Positions 14,345-23,759 are shown, counted from the stretch's first letter. The stretch is 64,000 bases of DNA from Caprella mutica (GCA_947561585.1 CANNZV010001630.1:20409-84408), one strand, 5' to 3'. The notes: generated from the letters alone by a model not told the origin. Program-made: numbers and translations.

Positions 14345-15811
14345 ATGCGAAAAAACGGTTTTCAAATATATACAATCCTTGCTGGATTATTTCTTTTATT
14401 GACGAGTAATCTGCTCTTCGCTTAATCCTCTGACATTTATCAGAGTGTACAAATAGGTTCTTTTTCTGTTTTCAACATAGAAGATTATAAGGATTTGCGT
14501 TCGTTGGGCTATGTTTATACAGATCCTTTGGACAATGGTATGACGAGAGTTTTGCTAGGAGGCTTTAGCAATAAAAACAGAGCAGAAACGGCCTTGGGGC
14601 AAGTAAAAAGCAAAGGCTATCCAGAAGCATTTTTGAATACAAAAATGATTAATAAAGGAGGCTTGACTTCGGTTGTTCAACTCGCTACTTTTGCTTCGAA
14701 TGCCACTATCAATTGGGCTAGATTTCTGAATGTGGGCGATATCTATACGATTGCTGATGGCAATAAAGTGAAAATAATATCGGGTTCTTTTTCGGATGCC
14801 GTTCAAGTGCAACAACGTTTGGCTAAAGCCAAACAAATGGGCTTTTCGGAAGCATTTGTTAAGCAGGTTCACCCTTCTGTTTTGCATTGGGTCAATTCTT
14901 ACGAAACGGGTGGTTTGAATCAAAGCCAAATTGCTGTTGTAGAAATGAAGCCTAAGCAATATGATAGAGCTTTGGCTTATACACAGCCAAGTAATATTCC
15001 GACTTCTTATGATGCTCCGCCTTTGGCTGAATTTACGGCACGAGGTGGGACGACTAATTCAAGCTTGAGGAGTATTCCACGAGCAGGAAATACCTCAACT
15101 TTGGTCGCTATAAAAACCTATAGAAGACCTACCAATACGCCTGTGAAAAGAGTCGAAACATTTGCTCCTAAAAGTGCGCCGACAACCCCTACCAACTATA
15201 ATTATACGCCTAGCATCAAGCGATCGGCTGCACCTAAAGTTCACATCAAATCCAAACGAACTTCTGTTGTCTTTTTGCAGAAATTATTGAAGGAAAACGG
15301 AACATACACCAGTTCTATCGATGGTGTATATGGGGCTAAATCCTACAAGGCTTATCAAGATGTCTTAGGAAAAAATAAGTCTTTGAAAAAATATATTTTA
15401 GCCGTACAAGCTGAATCGAATAGCTTTTCCAATGATTGTAGAGATTGGGAAGTAGTGCGCTTGCTTCAGGCGATTGCGCAAGATATAGACGACTTTTCTT
15501 CCAACTCCAATGCCCATGAAAGTGAACTAAAAGCTTTGTTTCACAAACCTGAGTTTATGGATGCCAACAAGGTACAAATTATTGTGTCTTGGGATTATCG
15601 TTTCCGTAGAGGCTTGGACAAGTGGGCAGCAACGGACCCTTTACGAGCGGAAGTTGCCGATGCGCTCAAGATTGCTTACTTACAATCGCAAATACAACTG
15701 GAAGATCATTTTTCTAAAAAAGGAAAGTCCAACAAACAAGCAAAAGCCTTGGCGATGACTTGTCTCAAAAATATGGTCGGACATAATTTGGAGCGTTTTG
15801 AGGGGATGTGA
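14345..15811 (+). pseudogene. Exported SPOR/peptidoglycan-binding protein interrupted by an in-frame TAA
   Basis: ATG 14345 encodes a typical signal peptide (26 residues ending SNLLFA), followed at once by TAA (14423-14425). The same frame then continues, without shift, for 462 codons to 15811. Bacteroidota signal peptides very often end in A-Q, so a CAA to TAA change is the simplest explanation. Downstream are SPOR-type modules (SVQIGSFSVFNIEDYKDL, RVLLGGFSNKNRAETALG, then VKIISGSFSDAVQVQQRL). A peptidoglycan-binding-like unit follows (VVFLQKLLKENGTYTSSIDGVYG, about residues 300-340), then an uncharacterised helical C-terminus. SPOR domains bind denuded glycan at division sites. Without the N-terminus the next starts (14495 or later) give a protein without export signal. 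Confidence 0.78.
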
Positions 15812-15828
15812 AGGATGGATTTAATCGC

Positions 15829-15913
15829 AGAGAAAGCTGAGAAAACAGAGGGAAATACCAATACCGGCTATAGAGGGCAGGTCTCTGTGTAACTCTGCGT
15901 TTCTCTGCGGTAA
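15829..15913. repeat. CGCAGAGAAA-type inverted repeat
   Basis: The 85-bp stretch carries TAATCGCAGAGAAAGCTGAG on the left and CTCTGCGTTTCTCTGCGGTA on the right, roughly inverted copies. The CGCAGAGAAACGCAGAG string resembles a repeat I have seen in many unrelated bacterial and metagenomic sequences. It lies between convergent genes. Confidence 0.55.
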
Positions 15914-15925
15914 ATATGACTTCCC

Positions 15926-16657
15926 CTAAAAATCACAAGCCATTCTATTCACTTTCAACCAATCCTCTTTTTCCTTATAATCGGGCATGGCATCCGAAAC
16001 CAATTTCCAGAAACGAGGCGAATGGTTCATTTCGATGAGGTGCGAAAGCTCATGAATAATGACATAATCAATGACAGATTGAGGCGCAAAAAGAAGACGA
16101 GAAGATAGATTGACATTGCCTTTGGTCGAGCAAGAACCCCAATTGGTTTGATTGTATTTGAGGTTTACACTTTTGATGGGTTTTTTAAAATATAGCTCGT
16201 TCAATTCCAAAACCCTCCTCGTAATATCAGGTTTAAAATCACTACTAATTACTCGACTCAACAAGGTTTTGATGCTTTTTTGCAAACCCGCATCCGATTC
16301 TCCTTTGGCGAGCTTCAAATGCACGATGCCATTTCGCAATCGAGCACTGTGCGATTTTCGATCACTAAAGTCTATTTCAAGCAAATATTTCCGTTCTCCG
16401 ACTACGAGCACATCGCCACTTTTATATATTTTGATGGCATAGTTTTGTTTCAATTCAGGTTGTTGTCGAAGGCGTTTTTCGAGGGTTGTTCGAAACCAGT
16501 CGAGGCATTCTTTTTCTTGAGTAGGTGTTAAAATAATCGGCATCCGAAAAAGAATAAAATCTTTGCCGAAAGAGAATCGAGCACCTCTACGTCGTTCCCG
16601 AAATTCCTTTACCGGGAATTTTTGACCGTCTACTTCTATTTCATATTGTCTTTTCAA
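15926..16657 (-). CDS. YgjP-like (DUF45) zinc metallopeptidase
   Basis: A 243-residue protein ending in the YgjP/M48-like domain: NWGSCSTKGNVNLSSRLLFAP, then VIDYVIIHELSHLIEMNHSPRFW with the zinc-binding HELSH and a downstream NHSxxFW. No signal peptide is seen, so it is probably cytoplasmic. The function of the family is poorly known; in other genomes it often sits beside restriction or repair genes, but here it overlaps a hydrolase. Its ATG overlaps the hydrolase stop (ATGA, 16654-16657), so the two are translationally coupled. Confidence 0.85.
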   Translation of the reverse strand: MKRQYEIEVDGQKFPVKEFRERRRGARFSFGKDFILFRMPIILTPTQEKECLDWFRTTLEKRLRQQPELKQNYAIKIYKSGDVLVVGERKYLLEIDFSDRKSHSARLRNGIVHLKLAKGESDAGLQKSIKTLLSRVISSDFKPDITRRVLELNELYFKKPIKSVNLKYNQTNWGSCSTKGNVNLSSRLLFAPQSVIDYVIIHELSHLIEMNHSPRFWKLVSDAMPDYKEKEDWLKVNRMACDF

Positions 16658-17412
16658 TCCAGAAAACTTTTAATGATAGTTAATAGTTCTTTTGGTTTTT
16701 CGGCATGTACCCAATGTCCTGCACCTTCGATGCTTTTTAACGCACTATTGGGGAAATAATGTTCCAAAACAGAGGCATCTTCGTCTTGTATGTATTTGGA
16801 TTTTCCACCTCGAATAAAGAGCGTATCGGCTTCGCAAGTATCTTCACTTTTGATGTTATCCAAAATAGCTTGATAGTTTTCAAAAATCACGGGCAAATTC
16901 ATTTTCCAATGATAATTTCCTTCCTTGCTTCGAGTCAAATTTTTTAACAAAAATTGACGGACACCAAAATCATCAATCTTGCTTTGCAAATGAGCATCGG
17001 CTTCTTTTCGATTTTCAATTTGATTCAAATCCAAAGACATCAATGCTTCAAAAATCAATTGATGTCCACCTTCATAGCTTTTTGGAGCAATATCAACGAC
17101 AATCAACTTCTCGACCATATCGGGATAATCCAAGGCAAATTGCATCGCCGTTTTGCCGCCCATCGAATGACCTAAAATCGTAGCTTCATAAATCCAATTG
17201 GATTCCATAAAAGCTTGCAAATCTTCTGCCATCACTTGATAATTAAAAGTATCGTCATGTGGCGAGCGACCATGATTCCGTTGGTCAATAATATAAACCG
17301 TATAATCCTCGGCTAGTTTTTTGGCAATGGTTTGCCAATTGTCGAGTGTCCCAAACAAACCATGTAAAATGATGATGGGATCGCCTTGTCCAAATTCTTT
17401 ATAATTGAGCGT
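16654..17412 (-). CDS. Alpha/beta hydrolase (YbfF-like), start codon apparently ACG
   Basis: The fold is clear: oxyanion region IIILHGLFGTLDNW, VYIIDQRNHGRS, nucleophile elbow LGHSMGGKTA, and catalytic His in GAGHWVHAEKP. The coding signal begins LNYKEFGQGDPIIILHG, as in homologues that start M(K)LNYKEFG. At the expected start (17412-17410, minus) the codon is ACG, and no ATG, GTG or TTG lies in frame between it and the upstream TGA. A TTG at 17358 would cut off the oxyanion HG and is unlikely. The start is therefore either a rare ACG, or ATG changed by mutation or sequencing error. The likely role is a cytoplasmic esterase of unknown substrate, coupled to the YgjP-like gene. Confidence 0.82.
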   Translation of the reverse strand, partial: TLNYKEFGQGDPIIILHGLFGTLDNWQTIAKKLAEDYTVYIIDQRNHGRSPHDDTFNYQVMAEDLQAFMESNWIYEATILGHSMGGKTAMQFALDYPDMVEKLIVVDIAPKSYEGGHQLIFEALMSLDLNQIENRKEADAHLQSKIDDFGVRQFLLKNLTRSKEGNYHWKMNLPVIFENYQAILDNIKSEDTCEADTLFIRGGKSKYIQDEDASVLEHYFPNSALKSIEGAGHWVHAEKPKELLTIIKSFLD

Positions 17413-17449
17413 TAAAGGATTAATAATAGCATTTTTTATAATTAGTCAG

Positions 17450-17546
17450 ACTGTGACCTTGCCTAGCAGAATGATAGATTTACATCGCCCTCTGACTAAA
17501 ATGTTTAAATCGGAGGGCGACTCTAGTCGCAATCCGATAGGATTTT
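17450..17546. repeat. REP-like dispersed palindromic repeat, copy 2
   Basis: The stretch contains GACCTTGCCTAGCAGAATGA, then an inverted pair CGCCCTC / GAGGGCG, then GTCGCAATCCGATAGG. The first block is nearly identical to 63448-63480, and the last block resembles 3087-3125. It lies between two minus-strand genes and ends at the alkaline phosphatase stop region. Confidence 0.6.
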
Positions 17547-17551
17547 TTTTA

Positions 17552-18700
17552 TTATTCAAAACCAAAAGCAGTTCTCATTTTATCGTAAATCGCTGTATTT
17601 TCATAAATACCACCAAACAATTCTGCGCCAGGCCCATAAGCAAAAACAGGAATCAAATCAGCGGTATGATAATCTGTCGTAAAAGCCGTAACCAAAGTAT
17701 CCATTGTCGAACCTTTGTTGATGGCATAACCGCCCGTTTCGTGGTCGGCTGTAACAATAACAAGTGTCTCGCCATCTTGTTCTGCAAATTCCAAAACTTT
17801 ACCAATAGCATTGTCAAATTCTATCATTTCCGTGATGATATAATCCGATTTATTGGCATGTCCGCCCCAATCAATTTGAGAACCTTCTATCATCAAGAAA
17901 AAACCTTTGTCGGCGTTATCTTTATTGTCTAAAAAATTGACAGAAAACTCCGTAGCTGGTATGAGATAATCTCGGCCTTGTGCAACAGGCAAAGGATCAT
18001 CATCGGAAGTAAAATAAGCGAAGTTTTGATTGGACTTGGCAGATACATCCGAAAAATCTTGCTGAAAATAATCAGAAACCATGTAATTTCTAGCTTCCAT
18101 TTCTTGGTACAAATTTCGACCATCATCTCTTCGGTCGAAATATTTTTTGCCTCCTCCTATCATCAAATCAATATCCATTTTCATGAAGTCGGCGGCGATG
18201 TCTTCATACATTTTTCGTTGCTTGACGTGCGCTGCAAAAGAAGCAGGTGTAGCATGTACAATAGTCGAGGTCGCAACCAAACCCGTTGGCATTCCCTTTT
18301 CTTCTGCTTCCTCCAAAATAGTAAGCACTGGAATCGTATCCATATTGACTCCAATCGCACCATTATACGTTTTGACCCCTGAAGCGAAAGCAGTTGCTGC
18401 TGCTGCGGAATCGGTTACGAGATCATTGCCAGCATAACATTTATGTAATCCGATAATGGGGAATTTTTCTAAGAATAATTTGTTGCCATTGGAATACAAG
18501 CCTGCAGTAATTTGGGTGATGCCCATGCCGTCGCCAATCATCAAGATGATGTTTTTGGGCTTTTTGTTTGTTTCGATGTTTTTATTTTTGTTGTCCGTTG
18601 TACTGGTGTTGATGTCTTTTACTCCTGTTCCTTTTGGCGAACAGCCAAAAGTCAATAAAAATAATACGACTAAAAAAAGTGGGTTTTTTAAGTTGCTCAT
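17552..18700 (-). CDS. Alkaline phosphatase lipoprotein
   Basis: A 382-residue PhoA-family enzyme with lipoprotein signal MSNLKNPLFLVVLFLLTFGC, so it is exported and anchored. Metal and catalytic motifs are IILMIGDGMG (first metal Asp), TDSAAAATAFASG (Ser nucleophile after Asp), the IDWGGHANKSD metal site and ADHETGGYAI (metal ligands). It releases phosphate from phosphomonoesters in the periplasm or at the cell surface. It starts 15 bp after the end of the Gfo/Idh/MocA gene on the same strand, so they are probably cotranscribed. No Pho-box was identified. Confidence 0.93.
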   Translation of the reverse strand: MSNLKNPLFLVVLFLLTFGCSPKGTGVKDINTSTTDNKNKNIETNKKPKNIILMIGDGMGITQITAGLYSNGNKLFLEKFPIIGLHKCYAGNDLVTDSAAAATAFASGVKTYNGAIGVNMDTIPVLTILEEAEEKGMPTGLVATSTIVHATPASFAAHVKQRKMYEDIAADFMKMDIDLMIGGGKKYFDRRDDGRNLYQEMEARNYMVSDYFQQDFSDVSAKSNQNFAYFTSDDDPLPVAQGRDYLIPATEFSVNFLDNKDNADKGFFLMIEGSQIDWGGHANKSDYIITEMIEFDNAIGKVLEFAEQDGETLVIVTADHETGGYAINKGSTMDTLVTAFTTDYHTADLIPVFAYGPGAELFGGIYENTAIYDKMRTAFGFE

Positions 18701-18715
18701 AGGTTTTTCTTGTTT

Positions 18716-19867
18716 TTAAAATTTAATCCATTTTTGTTTACTATTGCTTGATTCCACTACTTTTTCGATAAAGCGCATTCCTCGTACGCCATCCTTTATG
18801 GTTGGAAAATCTGTATACATTTTATTGACTTTCTTTCCTTGAAGTCTCGCCTGTAGGCAATAAGCAAAATTACGATAAATATTTGCAAAAGCCTCTAAAT
18901 ATCCCTCGGGATGTCCCGCAGGGATGCGAGTATGTGCTTCGGCTTCGGGATACAATTTGCTTCCGCCCGTGCGATACATTTGCATCGGCTTGTCGAGCCA
19001 ACGCACCAACAAAGTATTGGGTTCTTGTTGACTCCAATCGCAAGTGCCTTTTTCTCCGTAAATACGAATACGCAAGTTGTTCTCTTCGCCAGCCGCAATT
19101 TGTGTCGCAAATAAAATTCCTTTTGCGCCATTGTCAAATTCTAGTAGAACATTACCATCATCATCCAATAATCTTCCATCGACAAAAGTATTGAGGTCGG
19201 CACATATTTTTTTGATTTGCAAACCCGTGATATATTCGGCAAGGTTTTCTGCATGTGTTCCGATGTCGCCCATTGCACCCGCTATGCCTGAGCGTTTGGG
19301 ATCGGTGCGCCAAGCCGCTTGCTTTTGATTGCTTGCCTCTAAGCGAGTAGAGAGCCAGCCTTGTGGATATTCCACGACGACCTTTCTGATTTTACCCAAC
19401 TTCCTTTTCTGAATCATCATTTTGGCTTGTTTGACCATCGGGTAACCCGTATAATTGTGCGTGAGCGCAAAAAGTAATCCTGTTTTTTTAACGAGTTTTT
19501 GGAGTTTTTTAGCTTCCGCTAAAGAGAAACAAACAGGCTTGTCGCAAACTACGTGAAAGCCATTTTTCAGTGCCATTTTAGCTGGTGCAAAATGCAAATG
19601 ATTGGGCGTAACAATTGCTACAAAATCCATGCGCTCGCCTAGCGGCAATCGCTGCTCGGCTTTTATCATCTCTTTATAATTACCATAAACTCTATCAGCA
19701 GGCAAATACAAATCTGCACCCGATAATTTGGAACGCTCAGAATCACTGCTAAATGCCCCACAGACCAATTCTATCTGACCATCCAAAGCAGCAGCCATTC
19801 GATGGACTGCGCCAATAAATGCGCCTCGACCACCACCAATCATGCCCATTCTGATTTTTCGTTTCAT
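18716..19867 (-). CDS. Gfo/Idh/MocA family NAD(P)-dependent oxidoreductase
   Basis: A 383-residue protein with the N-terminal Rossmann motif MGMIGGGRGAFIGAVHRMAA, the AIVTPNHLHFAPAKMAL segment and the catalytic CDKPVCFSLAEAKKL (EKP variant with D). The C-terminal alpha/beta domain contains GAMGDIGTHAENLAEY. Such enzymes oxidise or epimerise sugars and inositols; the substrate cannot be read from sequence. No signal peptide is apparent. It is followed by the phosphatase gene. Confidence 0.9.
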   Translation of the reverse strand: MKRKIRMGMIGGGRGAFIGAVHRMAAALDGQIELVCGAFSSDSERSKLSGADLYLPADRVYGNYKEMIKAEQRLPLGERMDFVAIVTPNHLHFAPAKMALKNGFHVVCDKPVCFSLAEAKKLQKLVKKTGLLFALTHNYTGYPMVKQAKMMIQKRKLGKIRKVVVEYPQGWLSTRLEASNQKQAAWRTDPKRSGIAGAMGDIGTHAENLAEYITGLQIKKICADLNTFVDGRLLDDDGNVLLEFDNGAKGILFATQIAAGEENNLRIRIYGEKGTCDWSQQEPNTLLVRWLDKPMQMYRTGGSKLYPEAEAHTRIPAGHPEGYLEAFANIYRNFAYCLQARLQGKKVNKMYTDFPTIKDGVRGMRFIEKVVESSNSKQKWIKF

Positions 19868-19997
19868 CTCAAAAGTTTTATATTAGAATCTGATTCTCTC
19901 CCAAATCCCGTGATTTTTACGTCAAAATAAATTGAGTTCCGAAATTTTTTAAGCTATTACTCAACTCTACCCACAAATTTGACCCTCCTTTTCTTCT

Positions 19998-20025
19998 GAC
20001 TACGGAATTTGTCCGAGAACGTAAG
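19998..20025. repeat. Second dispersed repeat, copy 2
   Basis: CTGACTACGGAATTTGTCCG followed by AGAACG matches the half-site at 5395-5417 (CTGACACGGAATTTGTC..AGAACG). It lies in the 226-bp divergent region between the oxidoreductase and exonuclease III genes. Confidence 0.45.
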
Positions 20026-20093
20026 CTCTTTTGGCTAAAATATCTAATTTTGAAGAAAAACCAGTATTTTGGACTCAAATTTAAAATAGAAGA

Positions 20094-20858
20094 ATGAAAA
20101 TAATTTCCTACAACGTCAATGGTATTCGGGCGGCACTCAAAAAAGGTTTTGCGGAATGGTTGCAAGACAACGATTTCGATATTGTATGTATACAAGAATC
20201 CAAAGCCATGAAAGAACAAGTTGATACCGCAATTTTCGAACATTTGGGTTATCATCAACATTGGGTTTCGGCAGAGAAAAAGGGTTATAGTGGTGTCGTT
20301 ATTTTTTCAAAAAAAGCTCCTGACCAAGTTGTAAAAGGTTGTGGTATGGAAAAGTATGACTCGGAAGGGCGCATTATTCGAGCCGATTTTGGAGACTTGA
20401 CTTTGCTCAATTGTTATTTCCCTTCGGGTTCGAGTGGCAGCCCAAGACAAGATTTCAAAATGGAATTTTTGGCTGATTTCCGCCCTTGGATAGATGAACT
20501 CCGAAAAGAACGTCCTAACTTGATTGTCGTTGGAGACTATAATATAGCGCATACCGAAATGGATATTCACAATCCAAAAGGGAATAAAAACTCTTCGGGT
20601 TTTTTGCCAGAGGAAAGAGAATGGATGACGCAATGGTTGGAAAGTGGTTTTGTGGATGCCTTCCGAACAGCTAATCCAGAAATGGTGGAATACAGTTGGT
20701 GGAGTTATCGAGCCAATGCTCGTAACAATAATAAAGGTTGGCGTATTGATTATCAATCTGTCGCCGACCCGATAAAAGATAAAATTATAGCTGCTCGACA
20801 ACTAACAGATGTAAAACATTCTGACCATTGCCCTGTTTTATTAGAAATTGATTTGTAA
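20094..20858 (+). CDS. xth: Exodeoxyribonuclease III / AP endonuclease
   Basis: A 254-residue ExoIII-type enzyme of base excision repair that cuts 5' to abasic sites. Motifs are MKIISYNVNGIRAALKKGF (Asn metal ligand), DIVCIQESKAM (Glu metal ligand), YSGVVIFSKKAP, VVGDYNIAHTEMD (catalytic Asp-Asn), WWSYRANARNNNKGWRIDYQ and the C-terminal SDHCPVLLEI (catalytic Asp-His). The length is normal. It is a stand-alone gene. Confidence 0.96.
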   Translation: MKIISYNVNGIRAALKKGFAEWLQDNDFDIVCIQESKAMKEQVDTAIFEHLGYHQHWVSAEKKGYSGVVIFSKKAPDQVVKGCGMEKYDSEGRIIRADFGDLTLLNCYFPSGSSGSPRQDFKMEFLADFRPWIDELRKERPNLIVVGDYNIAHTEMDIHNPKGNKNSSGFLPEEREWMTQWLESGFVDAFRTANPEMVEYSWWSYRANARNNNKGWRIDYQSVADPIKDKIIAARQLTDVKHSDHCPVLLEIDL

Positions 20859-21031
20859 GTAGTTTTACTGGGAGATACAACCTTTGAGGGGTAAGAAAGC
20901 CTCTTTTTGCTGTGATTTGTATAGGTGTTATTTGTATTGATAGAGAAAGGGAAAACTCCCCAATCCAATAAAAAAAGCAGTTTAAATGGCTTTTGCGGTA
21001 AAAAATCAATATATTTAACGCAAAAAAAGCG

Positions 21032-22138
21032 GTGAATAAATTTATTTATCAAAATCCAGATTGGCCCAATTTCATTTGGGACAACGAAAGACTCCTTACG
21101 ATACTAGGGAATGTCAGAAATTTGCAAGGAAGATTGATTGGTAAAATGGAATCAATGGGCTTTGATTTAAGAAATGAGGCATCTTTGGAAACTTTAAGTC
21201 TTGAAATCATTAAGTCAACAGAAATTGAAGGAGAAATTTTAAATCCAGATCAAGTAAGGTCTTCTGTTGCCCGTAGATTGGGAATGGATATAGCGGGCTC
21301 AATTCCATCAGATAGAAATGTAGATGGAGTGGTCGATATGGTTTTAAATGCGATTCAAAATTATAAAGAGCCATTAGAAAAAGAGAGAATTTTTGATTGG
21401 CATTTTTCTCTTTTTCCGACAGGAAGAAGTGGAATGTATAAAATTATTGTTGGCAATTGGAGAAATGATTCTTCTGGGGCAATGCAAGTCGTTTCTGGAC
21501 CAATGGGAAAAGAAAAAATTCATTTTCAAGCACCTGCCGCACAACAAATAGATAACGAAATAAATAAATTTCTCCATTGGTTTAATAATGAGAATAGTAT
21601 TGATTCCGTTATTAAAGCTGCAATTGCTCATTTATGGTTCGTAACGATTCACCCTTTTGATGATGGCAATGGGAGAATTACAAGGGCAATTACCGATATG
21701 CTATTGACTCGGTCGGATGGAGCATCTCAAAGATTTTATAGTATGTCTGCACAAATTAGAATCGAGAGAAAAGGATACTACAAAATACTAGAAGAAACTC
21801 AAAAAGAAACACTAGATATTACAAAATGGTTAGAATGGTTTTTAGAGTGTTTACTCAATGCGCTTAAAGCATCTGATTTGGTACTTTCAAAAGTATTATA
21901 CAAACATAAATTCTGGAATAAATACGCAAAAATAACATTGAACGAAAGGCAAATTAAATTATTAAATAAATTGCTTGATGGTTTTGAAGGTAAATTAACC
22001 TCTGGTAAATGGGCAAAAATTGCAAAATGTTCTTCGGATACTGCCTTAAGAGATATTCAGGATTTAATAGCAAAAGAAATATTAATTAGCGAAGGAGCAG
22101 GAGGAAGAAGTACCAATTATATTTTGCGAGAATTTTAG
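21032..22138 (+). CDS. Fic-domain protein with DUF4172-type N-terminus
   Basis: A 368-residue protein. The N-terminal helical domain (about 1-95) carries STEIEGE, matching the inhibitory helix motif (S/T)xxxE(G/N) that blocks ATP binding in class II Fic proteins. The Fic core has HPFDDGNGRITRAITDMLL, the full HPFx(D/E)GNGR active site for AMP transfer to a hydroxyl. A winged-helix-like C-terminus follows (GKWAKIAKCSSDTALRDIQDL). The start is GTG at 21032. Fic enzymes modify host or self targets; this one is self-inhibited in cis and has no adjacent antitoxin, so it is more likely a regulatory AMPylator than a toxin. The target is unknown. Confidence 0.92.
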   Translation: MNKFIYQNPDWPNFIWDNERLLTILGNVRNLQGRLIGKMESMGFDLRNEASLETLSLEIIKSTEIEGEILNPDQVRSSVARRLGMDIAGSIPSDRNVDGVVDMVLNAIQNYKEPLEKERIFDWHFSLFPTGRSGMYKIIVGNWRNDSSGAMQVVSGPMGKEKIHFQAPAAQQIDNEINKFLHWFNNENSIDSVIKAAIAHLWFVTIHPFDDGNGRITRAITDMLLTRSDGASQRFYSMSAQIRIERKGYYKILEETQKETLDITKWLEWFLECLLNALKASDLVLSKVLYKHKFWNKYAKITLNERQIKLLNKLLDGFEGKLTSGKWAKIAKCSSDTALRDIQDLIAKEILISEGAGGRSTNYILREF

Positions 22139-22189
22139 TAAAAGCACCCTCGTTAACTACAAAATCCAAAAGATAAAATTTTTTGAAAT

Positions 22190-22834
22190 ATGAAGCATTC
22201 TTTTTTTCTCCTTGTTTTTATATTAGTGATGGCAAATGGACTTTTGGCGCAGATCGAACAAGACACAAGTCTGGTTCAGTTTTCGGGTATGATACTCGAT
22301 GGGAGCGACGAAATGTTGTATCCTGTTCCTTACGCCAATGTTTTATTGACCGAAGATGGTAGAGGAACTTACTCCGATTTAAAAGGTTTTTTCTCTATTG
22401 TTGCCAAAAAAGGAGATGTCGTTACTTTTTCGGCTATTGGTTATAGTGAAGTAGAATTTGTGATTCCTGATACCTTGACAGATAGTCGCTATTCTTTGGT
22501 GCAATTATTATCGCAAGACACCATTAATTTGCCAACAGCTATTGTCTTTCCTTGGCCAAGTCGGGAGCATTTCAAACTAGAATTTTTGGCGATGGATGTA
22601 TCCAACGAAATGCAGGAACGAGCTGCGAGCAATTTAGCAGGAGATGCAATTGCTCGTATGATAGAAGAAGTTCCGGCCGATGGCAATGAAAATGCGGATT
22701 ATTTTATGCGACAGCAAGCCAAAAGTTATTATCATATTGGACAAACGCCTCCGATGAATATTTTTAATCCATTTGCATGGAAACAATTTTTTGATGCATG
22801 GAAACGGGGCGAATTCAAAAAGAAGAAAAAGTAA
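22190..22834 (+). CDS. Exported protein with carboxypeptidase-like regulatory domain
   Basis: A 214-residue protein with signal peptide MKHSFFLLVFILVMANGLLA ending A-Q. A CarboxypepD_reg-like beta-sandwich covers about residues 28-105: FSGMILDGSDEMLYPVPYAN, then TYSDLKGFFSIVAKKGDVV and FSAIGYSEVEF. The C-terminal half has no recognised domain and ends in a lysine run. Such proteins are common in Bacteroidota and may help outer-membrane assembly, but no function is established. It is followed 62 bp later by a redoxin gene on the same strand. Confidence 0.8.
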   Translation: MKHSFFLLVFILVMANGLLAQIEQDTSLVQFSGMILDGSDEMLYPVPYANVLLTEDGRGTYSDLKGFFSIVAKKGDVVTFSAIGYSEVEFVIPDTLTDSRYSLVQLLSQDTINLPTAIVFPWPSREHFKLEFLAMDVSNEMQERAASNLAGDAIARMIEEVPADGNENADYFMRQQAKSYYHIGQTPPMNIFNPFAWKQFFDAWKRGEFKKKKK

Positions 22835-22896
22835 TACTTTTTCTTTATGTTTACAACTGAAAAAGAAATTCAATAACACCAATTTAGATATAGAAA

Positions 22897-23451
22897 ATGG
22901 CACTGACAGAATCAAAAATGATAGCCTTGGGAACAAAAGCTCCCGATTTCAAATTACTCGATACCGTTTCTGGCAAACAATTGAGTTTGGCAGATATACA
23001 ATCCAAAATAGCGACCGTTATCATGTTTACTTGCAATCACTGTCCTTATGTGATTCATGTGAACGAAGAAATCGTTCGATTGGCAAAAGAATACCAAGAA
23101 CTCGGTGTTGCTTTTGTCGCCATTTCTTCCAATGATGTAGAAAATTATCCGCAAGATTCGCCTGAAAAAATGACAGAATTGGCAGAAAAAGAAGGTTATA
23201 CTTTTCCTTATTTATATGATGAATCTCAGGCTGTAGCCAAAGCTTATGATGCCGCTTGTACGCCCGACTTTTATGTGTTCAACGGCGATATGCAATTGGT
23301 TTATAGAGGTCGTTTGGATAGTTCTCGTCCCAATTCAGGAACACCTTTGACGGGCGAAGATCTGCGAGCAGCTATTGATTCCGTTATGGTCAATAGACCT
23401 GTGAATCCTGTGCAATATCCGAGTGCAGGTTGTAATATTAAATGGAAATAG
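22897..23451 (+). CDS. Thioredoxin-fold redoxin (AhpC/TSA-like)
   Basis: A 184-residue cytoplasmic protein with thioredoxin fold: the TVIMFTCNHCPYVIHVNEEI active site (CNHC), SNDVENYPQDSPEKM, a cis-Pro region ACTPDFYVFNGDMQLVYRGR, and a C-terminal NPVQYPSAGCNIKWK with an extra Cys. This fits the family described as thioredoxin family protein/redoxin with Cys-x-x-Cys. Its peroxidase or disulfide reductase activity and partner are not known. A strong terminator follows. Confidence 0.87.
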   Translation: MALTESKMIALGTKAPDFKLLDTVSGKQLSLADIQSKIATVIMFTCNHCPYVIHVNEEIVRLAKEYQELGVAFVAISSNDVENYPQDSPEKMTELAEKEGYTFPYLYDESQAVAKAYDAACTPDFYVFNGDMQLVYRGRLDSSRPNSGTPLTGEDLRAAIDSVMVNRPVNPVQYPSAGCNIKWK

Positions 23452-23482
23452 AGAAGGATTTTGATATTGAAATCCTTCAAAG

Positions 23483-23526
23483 AAAAGCCCTGATTTTGCA
23501 AAGCAAAATCAGGGCTTTTGATTTTT
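23483..23526 (+). terminator. Terminator after the redoxin gene
   Basis: A perfect 17-bp stem (arms 23483-23499 and 23503-23519, loop AAA) with a CCCTGA/TCAGGG core is followed by GATTTTTT. Confidence 0.93.
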
Positions 23527-23669
23527 TATAGAGAAGGTATTGGGCTCTTTTTTTCAAATTTAAGAAGTTTCTCCCATTTCTTGCTCAATTTGTTAGTGAG
23601 TACTATTCTTTGTTTTATCTTTTTGATGATTGATAATTGCATAGCTTTATATTTTTTTGTTGAACCAAT

Positions 23670-23719
23670 AAAAAAAATGGACTGCTCGTTTTTAAATATT
23701 ATGTTGAACAAGCAGTCCA
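23670..23719 (-). terminator. Terminator for the minus-strand exported-protein gene
   Basis: On the minus strand TGGACTGCTTGTT (23719-23707) pairs with AACGAGCAGTCCA (23690-23678), with one G-U pair, and is followed by T8. It lies 40 bp after the stop of the gene at 23760. Confidence 0.85.
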
Positions 23720-23759
23720 CCAATAAAAACAAGGATAAAAATCCGAGCATGACAAAATG

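Noticed and set aside
21032..22138. Fic toxin of a toxin-antitoxin pair
   Set aside because: The inhibitory motif is fused in the same protein and no small antitoxin gene is adjacent, so a self-regulated Fic enzyme is more likely.
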